DNA of 64,000 bases, taken from Nageia nagi (taxonomy: Eukaryota; Pinophyta). Made by a program: the position numbers and the translations under genes. Shown one piece after another: positions 35,901-45,574 of the stretch (position 1 is the stretch's first letter; each line of letters opens with the position of its first letter). Location: contig JBITNC010000001.1 in the NCBI GenBank assembly GCA_050084985.1, positions 168,640,001-168,704,000 on the forward strand, in the 5' to 3' direction. The notes beneath the pieces are model-generated. The model was not told where the DNA came from. It saw only the letters and a program-made list of their open reading frames with translations, and searched no databases.

Positions 35901-37560
35901 TAAGAAATGAAAGTACTAGTGAAAGGACTAGTAATGAAACATCTAGGGATGAGTGGGTAAGTATCAATACATTTTAAATTATTAACATAATGTCAATGTT
36001 ATTTATTTGATGATATTAATTTTGTAAGGCATATAACATTTTTTTGAACTTTTTTCAGTTTGAAACCTTTGAAAAAATTATACAAGAAGGTGTGAGGTAT
36101 CCCCCCCCCCACAATGTATGAAAGTGGTTAACAAAAACCATTGAGGGTGATGATGATGTAGATGAGGACATCATTCAAAGGGGTCTAGCCACTCTAAAAG
36201 GCTCATTTTTTTTTAATTTGAATTGTTGCTTTCCAATAAATTATTAAAAAAATATTATGTTTATAATTTTATTAATATCGTAATGTATCTAATATATCTT
36301 GGTAAATCAAGAAATTGCAGTGTTGGTAAATCAACCTTAGAAATATGTCACTTGTAGTGGATCGCAAGGAATTGAGATTAAAGTGAAACCCAATGATGAA
36401 GTTCTTTTAAATGAATTTAGTGAAAGTTGATGCTTGAAAAATACATTTTTTATATACAATTTTTCACTTTATTAGTTTACTAATATTTGAAATGGTTATT
36501 GTTCAAGGTTCCTACTTGTTGAAGCAATCAAGAATGCCTCTTGTAGTGAATTTTAGAAGACATTGGATAAACCATGGAGAAATCAAAGTGACAAGGGTAT
36601 GTAAATTTAATTATAGTTTATTACTAATAATGTATTACCTTGTCCACTTATATGCCAAAAAATTGAAACTAATTTTTCATTATTATGTACTTGTAGCAAA
36701 AAATAAATTGATTCTCCAACTTCAAGGGTAATTCAAATACAAATGGAGCATCAAATGGCCAATGAAATATATAGTTGTGAGCATCAAGAGGAAATGGAAT
36801 AAAGTGATTCAAGTAATTGAAAAAGTTCCACCTAAGAAATGTTTTGTTACAAAAAGAAAAGCCATTATTTCCAAGGAAGTATACAATATTTTGGTGAAGA
36901 GAGTGGTAGATAAAGAAGAATGCCATAATAGGATTCCCAAAGAAGAATCACCACAAGAGCTTGTATATCTTTCCCTCTTTAGTGCATCAAGCAAATTTAA
37001 ACCTCTTTGTGAGTATCATCCCAATTGCTCATTTCAACATAAATATTTCAATTTTATTTCTACCTAAAATCATGTACCATGTCATTGTGTAAGATCCTTA
37101 GAGTTTGTTCCAAGTGCTTCATCTTATCACTAACCCACACCATTAAATTTTTGTAGATGGAAACATATAACCATCAACCAAGAGATAGAGAATTGGCTTA
37201 TGATGTCCATGAGGGATGGGAGAAGTTGTCACATTATGTGGATAATTTTTCCCTTGATGTTATTTATCATGGTTCCCTTAAAGTTGGTACTCGTGTTGTT
37301 ATTAATCAACATGGTGATGATGATCAGTATAATGATCATATTAGATTTCCTAGTGATGAGCCAAAGGCTAGTAGAGGATATGGATACTTTGATAAACTTA
37401 TGATGATATTTTTACACAATGATAATGACTTATAATATGATATGGATATAATTAATATATGTTGATATTTTGATGATGACTCATGATATTTTGATGATAA
37501 TAATGATGTGGATGTGTCTAAAATTTAGTGTTTAAAATATGTTGCATGTGATTTCAAAGG
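35901..37560 (+). pseudogene. Unidentified exon-like gene fragment with candidate intron
   Basis: Several coherent plus-strand pieces: KWLTKTIEGDDDVDEDIIQ (about 36,125-36,180), GSQGIEIKVKPNDEVLLNE (36,360-36,415), VIVQGSYLLKQSRMPLVVN with FRRHWINHGEIKVTR (36,495-36,596), KYIVVSIKRKWNKVIQVIE (36,765-36,820) and, from an ATG at 37,157, NHQPRDRELAYDVHEGWEK followed by DVIYHGSLKVGTRVVINQHG. A candidate intron runs from GTATGTAAATTT (36,597) to TACTTGTAG (36,696). The ATG at 37,157 also follows a TTTTTGTAG acceptor-like word. I recognise no family. It could be a decayed host gene or transposon ORF inserted in the PPR array. A run of 11 C lies at 36,100-36,110. Confidence 0.4.
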
Positions 37561-37564
37561 TGTG

Positions 37565-38160
37565 TTCAGAAGTATAGTTTGTTTAATAGGAGTGAATGCA
37601 TTAGATTCATCTCATTTCACAAGTTGATAGGTATCACAAGTATTGTATTTAGAATATACCTCATTTCCTTCATCTCATTTGATAACTTTTCTATTTTTTC
37701 ATATATCACATGTGCTTGTGGGTGTGATTTGTCTCCTATGAGAAAAGAATGGACCCTTTTTTTATTTCAATCGGATTACATCTAGGTATCTTCTTGATTC
37801 CTCTATATTTCATCAATTTCCTTAAATTTTGAACATTATCCAACTTGTCCACTTAAACATGTATAATGATTCATCCCATGAATAATGTAGTAAGAGTCAC
37901 ACATGCTAATAAAGTATTTACAACCCTCATCCACCAGACCTGCATGGTTACATGTAAGTAGAATACATCCAAAGGTTATGTTATCAGTGTTGGTTACCAA
38001 GTGCTTCATTGGACCAAATATTTTAAGGGTATCCTTATTGTAGTCATGAACTACATATCCTCTAATCATTGTAGTCCATGAAATTGTGTTTTTAGCATAC
38101 ACCTTATCAAATAATTCTTGGGCCTTGTCTATTCTTTCATATTTTGCATACAAATATATC
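37565..38160 (-). pseudogene. PPR-E+ pseudogene D with deleted E motif
   Basis: Open at 38,153-37,836: YAKYERIDKAQELFDKVYAK, NTISWTTMIRGYVVHDYNKD, PMKHLVTNTDNITFGCILL, CNHAGLVDEGCKYFISM, MNHYTC. At MNHYTC the text jumps directly to KVDKLDNVQNLRKLMKYRG, the E+ motif, followed by IKKIPRCNPIEIKKG, SHPQAHVIYEKIEKLSNEMK and a decayed DYW start to about 37,565. The intervening E motif (about 60 codons) is missing. It is directly continuous on its right with fragment E. Confidence 0.82.
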
Positions 38161-38573
38161 TTATTCCTAAATTTTTATGTGATCTATAAGAACCAAGCAT
38201 ACACCTCCATACTTATAATTTAGATTTTATGGGAATATTTACAGTGAATTTCAAATCTTCCTCAATATAGCTTGTTCAACCAATAAGGTCAACAATGCAT
38301 GTATAATGATTCATCCCATGAGTAATGTAGTAAGAGTCACTCATGCTATTAAAGTATTTACAACCCTCATCTACTAGACCTATATGGTTGCATTAATGTA
38401 GAACACATACAAAGTTTATGATGTCAAGGTTGGTTCCCAAGTGCTTCATTAGATCAAAGCATTTAAGGACATCCTTTTCATAGCCATGCATTGCATATCC
38501 TCCTATCATTGCATATCTAGAGCTTCCATCATGGTACATGCTCTAAGAATGTTGGAAAAGGGTACAGAGCTTG
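38161..38573 (-). pseudogene. PPR-E pseudogene fragment E
   Basis: Right to left: VPFSNILRACTMMEALD, GYAMHGYEKDVLKCFDLMKH, GLVDEGCKYFNSMSDSYYI, MNHYTCIVDLIG, YIEEDLKFTVNIPIKSKL and VWRCMLGSYRSHKN, the complete E motif. Then, without E+ or DYW, the text runs into the PPR motif of fragment D (MYAKYERIDKAQ). Head-to-tail joining within a motif suggests unequal recombination between neighbouring PPR copies. At 38,573 it meets plus-strand DYW text head on. Confidence 0.8.
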
Positions 38574-38579
38574 GTTTTA

Positions 38580-38650
38580 CATCTTAAAATTTCATATTGT
38601 GAAAAAAATAGGGTATACTCCAAATATATTACTTGTATTGCATGATATGG
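38580..38650 (+). pseudogene. Left part of a plus-strand DYW domain, split by E4
   Basis: The plus strand reads KKIGYTPNILLVLHDMV, the GYxPxTxxVLHDVEEE segment at the start of DYW domains. It stops exactly where the E4 LTR begins (TGTAAT at 38,651). The continuation is found at 44,337. The upstream part is absent, replaced by minus-strand PPR sequence. Confidence 0.68.
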
Positions 38651-39417
38651 TGTAATATTCTCTTTTTTAAGTGTTTTCCATATTTCACCTTTGATAAATG
38701 GGAACATTAATTTAGGTGTGATTTTGTATAAGTTGGTAGAAATTAGCCAAAATGATGTAAATTCCACTAAGAGATTTAGAAAAGATCTAATTATGGTATA
38801 AATGGAACTTTAATTATTTATTTATATCTAGTTTAATTAATAAAATTCTAATAATATTGTATTTGTGATACCAAGGCAATTATATTTGTAAATACAATAT
38901 TAGTCTCCTTAAACAAGGTGTTGCATGTTTCAGACTCGATGACTATAATATTGGCAATAAATGTATCTCTAGTCATTAGTGCTTCCCTTTCTAAGGTAGA
39001 GAATCCCCCTAGGTGATTGCACTGACTGTGAGGTCATTTGGAGATCCAAGGATGGACATGGCACTTTGAACAAGGCTTTGGAAATCTTGAGGTAAATAGA
39101 TGTGGTACTTTGAATGAGGCTTTGGTAATCTTGAGGCACATGGATATCTCCCTAGAATTAAAGTTGGGCTTATGAGCATACCAAGATCCCACATTGGCCC
39201 TCCTTGGAATTTGGATCAATGGCACTAATCATGAGGCACTTTGACATCATCCCATCTTGGATGTTGGCATTTCTATCCCTTAGATATCATTTCATTCATC
39301 CCAAGGCTCCCTATATTGGATGTTGCATACTTGAGCACACGGATCACATATCTCCACCATCATATCATATAAATGCAAGATTAGAAGATGATAAACCTCA
39401 CCTAGAATGGATCATCA
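38651..39417 (+). repeat. 5' LTR of E4 (internally deleted)
   Basis: Starts TGTAATATTCTC and ends GGATCATCA. It aligns with the 3' LTR from its start to about the TATA region (for example AAATGATGTAAATTCCACT, ACAATATTAGTCTCCTT and GGCACTTTG...GAGGCTTT). It then lacks about 0.73 kb that the 3' LTR has, including the 61 bp repeats, but keeps the terminal TCATCA. It is therefore an internal deletion rather than end truncation. Confidence 0.82.
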
Positions 39418-39420
39418 TAT

Positions 39421-39438
39421 TGGTATCAAAGCCTTGAT
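39421..39438 (+). other. Primer-binding site of E4 (initiator-Met tRNA type)
   Basis: TGGTATCAAAGCCTTGAT, three bases after the LTR end, matches the common plant site TGGTATCAGAGC complementary to the 3' end of initiator methionine tRNA, with one change in the first twelve bases. Confidence 0.8.
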
Positions 39439-40016
39439 TCTATCATCATAATGGAATCAAGGAAATCATTCACAAAGGGTTTTGAGTTGAAACTAAACAA
39501 AGTTTGAAGATTTGGATCCTACATCATAGTAGTATCACACATAGAAGTTTTTTTGAGTGAATTTGGATATCTTGCCTATGTTGCTAGGTAATATTTAAGG
39601 AGTTACTACAAAAGGTGATTGATGAAGGAGTTGAAGAAGATGAACAAGATTTATTATGATATTTTGCTAGATCATAGTGCTCACAGTGGTAGTTGCTAAG
39701 AGATCTTGTTCTCTTGTTGAAGAATAGAGTTTGTATAAAATCATAGTGATTATTTTGAAATAATTTTTAGAGGAAATAGATGTTTAGATCAAGATTTTGG
39801 GGATCTAGGAGCTCTATCTCATCTTTTTGGGAATTCATTGGGCATTTTTTGACCCTAGTTTCAAATTTTGAGGCATTATGGAGGTTCATCCAACTTGAAA
39901 AGGTACACTTTAAAAATAATTTCACTTTTTATTTCAAGTTTGAAGTTCATTCTCAAAAATTCTAAATTCAAAGGAGTAATAAGGGTTTGTCTAGAGATTT
40001 TGAGCTCATTTGGAGC

Positions 40017-40575
40017 AAGACATTGCCATTTTGGGCTAACCTGAAGCTAAACATTGGTTTTATAGGAGATATTTTGAGGCTCATTTAGTATTTCAAGGAT
40101 TTTATAAGGAGGAAAGTAGTATTCTAAAGAATGTTTAGAGGATCAAGTTGCATTCTAGGACTACTCAAAGCCAAATGTTAAATTTATGAGGATATTTTTA
40201 TGCCTAAAGTTGCATTTTAAGATCACTTGAAATCAAACATTACATTTTTTAGTCCACCTGAAGGTAGCCATTAGCTTATAAGGAGTGTTTTGAGGTCTAA
40301 TCTACATCTTAAGATTATTTTAGGTCATATTTTGGTACACTAAGGATATTATTTGGAGTTGACCTACATTTTGAAGTTATTTGGAGGTGAACATCGCATT
40401 TTAAGGTTAATTTTGAAAATTATTTGATATTTAAAGGCCATTAGAGGATAAGTGTTGGAGCATTGAAGGAGTTTCTAGATATTCGTCTACATTATAGGAG
40501 CACTTGAAGGAGGATGTTGGTATTTTTAGTCCATTTTAGAGGGTTAATTATGTTACAATGACTTTCCATTCTTAG
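40017..40575. repeat. Degenerate tandem repeat in E4 leader, about 60 bp units
   Basis: About eight diverged units, each close to a pattern of GCATTTTAAGxTxACTTGAA, a middle AAACATTG/AACATTAC word, then a GGATATTTTGAG-like end followed by a CTACA word. Unit joints are seen near 40,083, 40,145, 40,207, 40,299, 40,361, 40,422 and 40,484. It lies between PBS and ORF. Confidence 0.65.
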
Positions 40576-40651
40576 TATTGACCTAATTTCATCATGGAGG
40601 CTTGAAAGGGAATTTTAAAATTAGCAAGATGGAATCATAAAATAAAAAAAG

Positions 40652-42800
40652 ATGGATGACTTCAAGGCATTTATGAAAAGGATGAGGGAAATTTTGAACA
40701 TGATTTGAGATGAAGAAAGAACTATTCCATCAGACTAAGGGAAAGACACACAAGAGAAAGAAGAGTTAAACATTGTTTGTAATGAGATCATAAACACAAA
40801 TAAAGATATCATGGAGGCAAGGAAAAGTTTGAATAATTTGAGAAGAAATTATGAATCATTAAAGGATAAATATGATGATATTGATGGAGCTTTGATAAAA
40901 ACAAAAAGGGAGAGTTCCAAGTAGAAAAAGAAATATGAACAAGCTCAAGTGCCATTACGATAGGCTATGACACTACACTAATAAATGCAATAAAGAGAGG
41001 AATCCTTGAAGATAAAATTTGAATCTTCTCTTTGATAAAAGGAAGAAGAAATTAGGATTCTTTGTAAAAAGAATTCTAATTTCATTTAGCCATTATTATA
41101 AAGTAAATATAATTGAGTCACAAAGATAAGTTGATCAAGCTCACTCAAAAAGTAGTAAAAGATACAGAGGTGAAGTATCAGGCCATTCTAGCTAAGAATA
41201 GAGCTAAAGTTGAGAAGGCTAGGCAAAAAGCTAAAACAACATAATTGGAAGTTAAAATATCCAAGGAAACATGGAAGAAAAGGGAAATCCAACTAGTGGA
41301 ACATAATTTATCAGCAAAAATTAAGATTGAACATGAAAAGGAATAAATTACTAAAATGGTGATTGCTTTCAAAGAAGGTAAATATAAAGTAAGAAAAGCC
41401 AAAGGTGATATTGAAATCATGAAAGTAGATATTCTCATGCTCAAGGATACATTACTAAACAAGGAGGAAGAGCTACAAAATATTCACCAAGAAAATTAAA
41501 AATATAAAGGTGACATATTTTGAGCAAATCAAAAAGTTTGAGTGATCATTGGTTATAGCTACAACAAAGGCAACAACTGTCAACAAAGAATATATAATAT
41601 TGCAAAAAAGATTACATAAAAAATGAACTTTAGTATTAAGAAAGATGCCATAATATTTATTTAGAATCATATGAAGTTTCTATGAGAAATTATTCATTAG
41701 AATAAATGGTTATTATTCTAAAAGAAGTTAATGTTTGTTTATCTCAATCATTGGATAGAGCTCAAAGGGACAAGGAGTACCTAATGGATATAAACATGAA
41801 GCTAGAACATGGGCTTTATGATTGAAAATTAGAAATTAAAGAGGAAGTTGCTTTGTAAAAAGTAGATTACAATTCATCACTCAAAGTATGCCCTAAATCT
41901 CCAAACACATTCATTGAAGGAAGTACACTCACACATGATGAAGATAATGGAATAAGAGTTGGAGGGTGGAGCCCAAATGCTAGGTATATGACTTCTCCTC
42001 ACAACATAATATTGTATAAACATCTTCAAATGGGTAATGTTTAGTTTACATTTTATCAATCACTAAAAGAGGAGATTAGCAAGATGTTGTGGATAGATGT
42101 GAAGAAGAAATGTATTACCAAAGAACTATATTATACCCTGATTTTAGAAGCTACACACAAAAGAGCCATTATAAAAAGCAAATTGTAAGTTTAGGAGCAT
42201 GGTTACACCCTATATCTATCCATACACAATGCTATAATTATTATCAAGATCAATTACTTCATTCGTGCTATGAGTAAATGGGTACTAACACATTGACTAA
42301 GGCTAGTTTGGAAGAATAAAGTATCATACATAAGGTTGTGAACACACTTATATAGTTTACAACTTATCTAGGGAATTTAGAACATGTTAAACTCTCTAAC
42401 AAAGTTTGGAAAGGCTCTAAGATACTTAGGAGATATTTTTAGAAGGTATCTTTAGCACTAAATGAGTACTTCATGGTATTTCTTAGAATCCTTGAATAGC
42501 GAGTAGGAATTGAAACCTTTGTAGTAATACTCCTTTCATGCACATCTCTTTTTGACAACATAATGGCATAATAGAAGATTGAGGTAACACTTGGAGTACA
42601 ATGAATGTATTCCTTGGGCAACATTCAAACCAATCTTCAATGACAAGAGATGATATTCTTCTTCAAGGGAAAAAATATCATCATTAAAGGTATTGAACTT
42701 GGTCATTAACAATGTCTGATTATTTAACTAAAGGAGAAGTTAGAGACTAAAGATTATTGGATAAACTAAGAGGATGTTGCTATAGTAGTGGATTTTTCGA
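40652..42800 (+). pseudogene. E4 internal ORF: long coiled-coil protein of unknown family
   Basis: From the ATG at 40,652: MDDFKAFMKRMREILNMI, then EEELNIVCNEIINTNKDI-like heptads, MEARKSLNNLRRNYESLKDK, YDDIDGALIKTKRESSK. After a frameshift near 41,110: LSHKDKLIKLTQKVVKDTEV, KNRAKVEKARQKAKTT, WKKREIQLVEHNLSAKIK, KGDIEIMKVDILMLKDTLL. This is about 350 residues of Lys/Glu-rich coiled coil. The C-terminal third is different: FIEGSTLTHDEDNGIRVGG, WSPNARYMTSPHNIILYKHL, then in another frame KKQIVSLGAWLHPISIHTQ and CYNYYQDQLLHSCYE, and further LSNKVWKGSKILRRY. Most stops replace Gln codons. I know no family with this architecture. It occupies the place of gag-pol, so it may be a structural (gag-like) or captured host protein. 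Confidence 0.65.
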
Positions 42801-42810
42801 ATTACTTGGG

Positions 42811-42828
42811 CACAAGGGGAGGTCAAAC
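42811..42828 (+). other. Polypurine tract of E4
   Basis: CACAAGGGGAGGTCAAAC immediately upstream of the 3' LTR start. Strand and position are as expected for priming of plus-strand DNA. Confidence 0.75.
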
Positions 42829-42829
42829 T

Positions 42830-44329
42830 TGTAATGTCCCCATTTTTTAGGTGTTTTTCCCATTTCACCTCTGATAAATGGGAACATTAATTTAGGTGTG
42901 ATTTTATGTAATTTGATATAAATTAGCCAAAATGATGTAAATTCCACTTAGAGACTTAGGAAAGCTCTAATTATGGAATAAATGACCCTTTATTTATTAT
43001 TTATATTTAGTTTAATTACTAAAATACCAATAATATTATATTTGTGATATGAAAATTATATTTGTAAATGCAATATTAGTCTCCTTGAATGAGACATTAC
43101 ATATTTTATCCTTGATGTAATATTGGTATTAAATATATCTTTAGTCATTAGTGCTCCCCTCTTCAAGTTAGAGCATCCTCTTAGGTGATTGCATTGAATA
43201 TGAGGTCAATTGGAGCTCCATGGATGGATGTGGCACTTTGTATGAGGCTTTAGAAATCTTGAGGCATATGGATAGCTCCCTAGAATGGATGTTGGTCTTG
43301 TGATAATTCTAATACCTGATGTTGGTCTTCCTTGGCACTTGGACCAATGGTACTTATCATGAGGTACTCTAGCATCATCCCCTCTTAAATGTTGGCATTC
43401 CTAGACCTTGGATGTGATTTCATTCATCCCAAGGCTCCCTATGTTTGATGTTTCATACTTGAACACACATGTCACATCTCTCCACCATTAGATCATCTTA
43501 TTGCAATATTAGAATATGATCATCCTTTACTATAAAAGGAGGATTCATAACCATTATGAGATATGTTGAATTTGTTATTAAACCCTTAAATTTTAGATTG
43601 AGTGGAGACTCTATCTTTTCCACTTGTAAGGAAACTTGCATTTGAGGTATTGAGGGGGTAGTAGCCTACCCTTGAACTAACTCTATCAATATTGAGAGGA
43701 ATGTTGTTGGTTCCATCATAGTTGTTGTAGAGGATATCTGGTATGACTCACTACTTCTGGGATTAGGGAGGCCCTGGAACCATCCAAAATAACCTTAATG
43801 TGGATAGTCCTAGTACAAACTTCTTAGTTTGAAAAAAATATTATAATTACTCTATTCTTGATATATCAAATACAATTATATTTTGTTATCAAAATATTGC
43901 TATTTATCTCTCTATTCTTGGACATTGAGTTTTGGAGTAGTCTTGCATTGGTTGAAATCTCTATTTTACTCCCTAATTGAAACATTAGATCTAGAGAGAT
44001 ATTTTCATTACTTAAAATATTTTTTTTATTATTTAATTAGAATGTTAAATTTGTGGAATATTTTTTACATTTTTGAAATACCATTTTACTTCCTGATCAG
44101 GTCATTTGAATACTAGATATTTTTTTAGCATGAATTTTGGAATTTCTTATCATAGCTAAACATTGAGTTTAAAGATATTTTTTGCAAGTTTAATTCTGAA
44201 TTTATCATTTCTAGCAAGTTTTTGAATATTTGGTGCATGTTTGAGCTTGTTTGGATCAATTTGGAAGATAGAAGCCAAACATCCCTCTCCTAGGGCATGT
44301 TTAAGGAGTAAGCCCTGAATATCTCATCA
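42830..44329 (+). repeat. 3' LTR of E4 (full length, about 1.5 kb)
   Basis: Starts TGTAATGTCCCCATTTTTTA and ends ATCTCATCA. TATA box CTATAAAAGG near 43,541. It shares the block TTGTAAATGCAATATTAGTC with the LTRs of E5 (minus strand near 47.95 and 50.95 kb), so the two elements belong to one LTR superfamily. It contains the 61 bp repeat array. Confidence 0.8.
43845..44262. repeat. Degenerate 61 bp tandem repeats inside the E4 3' LTR
   Basis: Six to seven units, with starts near 43,899, 43,961, 44,022, 44,083, 44,145 and 44,203. Each has a CTATTTTACTxCCTAATTG-like start, a GAAACATTxxAT word and a GATATTTTTTxCATT end. Only the 3' LTR has it. A loose resemblance to the 60 bp leader repeats of the same element is noted but unproven. 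Confidence 0.65.
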
Positions 44330-44336
44330 AATTTGG

Positions 44337-44573
44337 AGGCTAATAATAAATAATTGCTTCTCTATGAGAATAGTGAAAAGTTTGTAATTGCATTTAGATT
44401 ATTAATGACTCCCCTTGGAACCATTATTATAGTTGTGAAGAACCTTTGAGTATGCAATGAATGCCATACTGCAATTGAGTTTATCTCTAAGATTATTGCA
44501 AGGGATATTGTTGTGAGGGGTGTGAATTGATTCTATCATTTCAAACATGTAGAATATTCTTGTGTACATTATT
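44337..44573 (+). pseudogene. Right part of the plus-strand DYW domain split by E4
   Basis: Continuation of the DYW domain: LLLYENSEKFVIAFRLL, TPLGTIIIVVKNL, VCNECHTAIEFISKIIARD, IVVRGVN-FYHFKHVEYS and a final CVHYW followed by TAA at 44,573 (DYW-type end, HYW here). CxxCH zinc ligands are kept, but the HSE active-site His is Asn (NSE). Stops occur at VKNL-TGA and VN-TGA. Joined conceptually with 38,580-38,650 it gives one domain interrupted only by E4. Confidence 0.85.
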
Positions 44574-45045
44574 GGTAAATTTAAAGTAATGGAATATCTA
44601 AAGATTATTTCATAATCATATGGTGCATGCTTTCAGGTAGAAAGGAAACCATGTTTGATTTCATTATTTCAAAAAGTCTTCTTATTAAATATTTGTAATA
44701 ATAAACATTGTTGATTGTTGACATCATATTTTCAAATGAATGTAACTGGCAATCTATATTGATGGGGTATTTGTGAAAGCCTTATTTTTAATATTCTTAC
44801 TTATTTAGTGTTTCCTTTATCATTAGAGAAGAGCTTACAAGTAACCTAGTACTAAGGTATGAAGAGAGCAGAGCAACTCTTAATTGTACTTTTCTCTTGC
44901 CTTTATCAGTTTTTGCATCCATTTTGTTTAGAATCATTCTATCATCTTGTGCCTATGTTTACATCATCCATGTGGGTTCAAATTCTATGTAGTAATTTAT
45001 TTATAGGTTGATGCAGATTTTGCACTATCTATGGATAAAAATACC
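44574..45045 (+). repeat. 3' flank of the plus-strand DYW pseudogene, copy of 33,020-33,475
   Basis: Collinear with the minus-strand flank of PPR pseudogene B, beginning at the stop codon and ending at CTATGGATAAAAATACC. It shows duplication of PPR genes together with about 0.45 kb of 3' sequence. Confidence 0.8.
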
Positions 45046-45055
45046 AAGATTTTTT

Positions 45056-45386
45056 GGGTGGAATTAGACCATGTTTTATTTTTAAAGTATTTACAACCCT
45101 CGTCCACCAAACCTACATGGTTGCATGCAAGTGGAACATATACAAAGGTCATGTTATTATGGTTGGTTACCAAGTGCTTCATAGGACCAAAGAGCTTAAG
45201 GGAATCTTTGTTGTAGCCATGAACTACATATCGTCTAATCATTGCATTCCATGAAACTACAATTGCAATGTGCATCTTATCAAACATTTATTAAGCCTTT
45301 TCTATTCTTCCACATTTTGCATAAATGTCTATCAAAGCATTCAAAACCACAACAATCAATGAAAAATCATTTTCAACTACTCCTAA
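45056..45386 (-). pseudogene. PPR pseudogene fragment F
   Basis: Right to left: GVVENDFSLIVVVLNALI, DIYAKCGRIEKA, FDKMHIAIVVSWNAMIRR, YVVHGYNKDSLKLFGPMKH, LACNHVGLVDEGCKYFKN. One P-L-S region up to the start of the E motif, where it stops at 45,060. The right end runs into an (AAAT)n tract. It is closely similar to fragment D. Confidence 0.82.
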
Positions 45387-45560
45387 ACTAAAATAAATAA
45401 ATAATAAACTAAATAATAATCTAAATAAGAAAATAAATAATAAATAAATCATAAATAATAAATAATATATCAATAAATTAAGTGATAAATAAATAAATCA
45501 TAAATTAATAAATACTAATAAATAAATAAATAATATGTAAACTAAAATAAAAAATATTTT
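45386..45560. repeat. (AAAT)n-rich low-complexity tract
   Basis: Imperfect AAATAAAT/AATAATAAATAA repeats over about 170 bp, bordering PPR fragment F. Confidence 0.9.
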
Positions 45561-45574
45561 CTTAAAATATTATT

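Larger units (their letters stand above)
38651..44329 (+). mobile_element. LTR retrotransposon E4 with coiled-coil ORF, inserted in a DYW gene
   Basis: A complete LTR element of 5.7 kb. 5' LTR 38,651-39,417; PBS 39,421-39,438; leader with 60 bp repeats; long coiled-coil ORF 40,652-about 42,800; PPT 42,811-42,828; 3' LTR 42,830-44,329. Both LTRs begin TGTAAT and end TCATCA. I found no RT, RNase H, integrase or protease motif inside, so it is probably non-autonomous and mobilised by a relative such as E5, whose LTRs share sequence with it. It separates the two halves of a DYW domain. The flanks TATGG (left) and TTTGG (right, 2 bp beyond the LTR end) may be a damaged target duplication. Confidence 0.8.

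Noticed and set aside
36100-36110. Run of eleven C in the unknown exon-like region
   Set aside because: An isolated homopolymer; could be a sequencing artefact and has no visible functional context.
43845-44262. 61 bp repeats as a possible CRISPR-like array
   Set aside because: Units are contiguous and degenerate with no alternation of conserved repeat and unique spacer; the context is a plant LTR.
44960-44990. GGGTTCAAATTCTATG resembling a tRNA T-arm (B box)
   Set aside because: No acceptor stem, anticodon arm or A box can be built around it; it lies in the shared DYW 3' flank.
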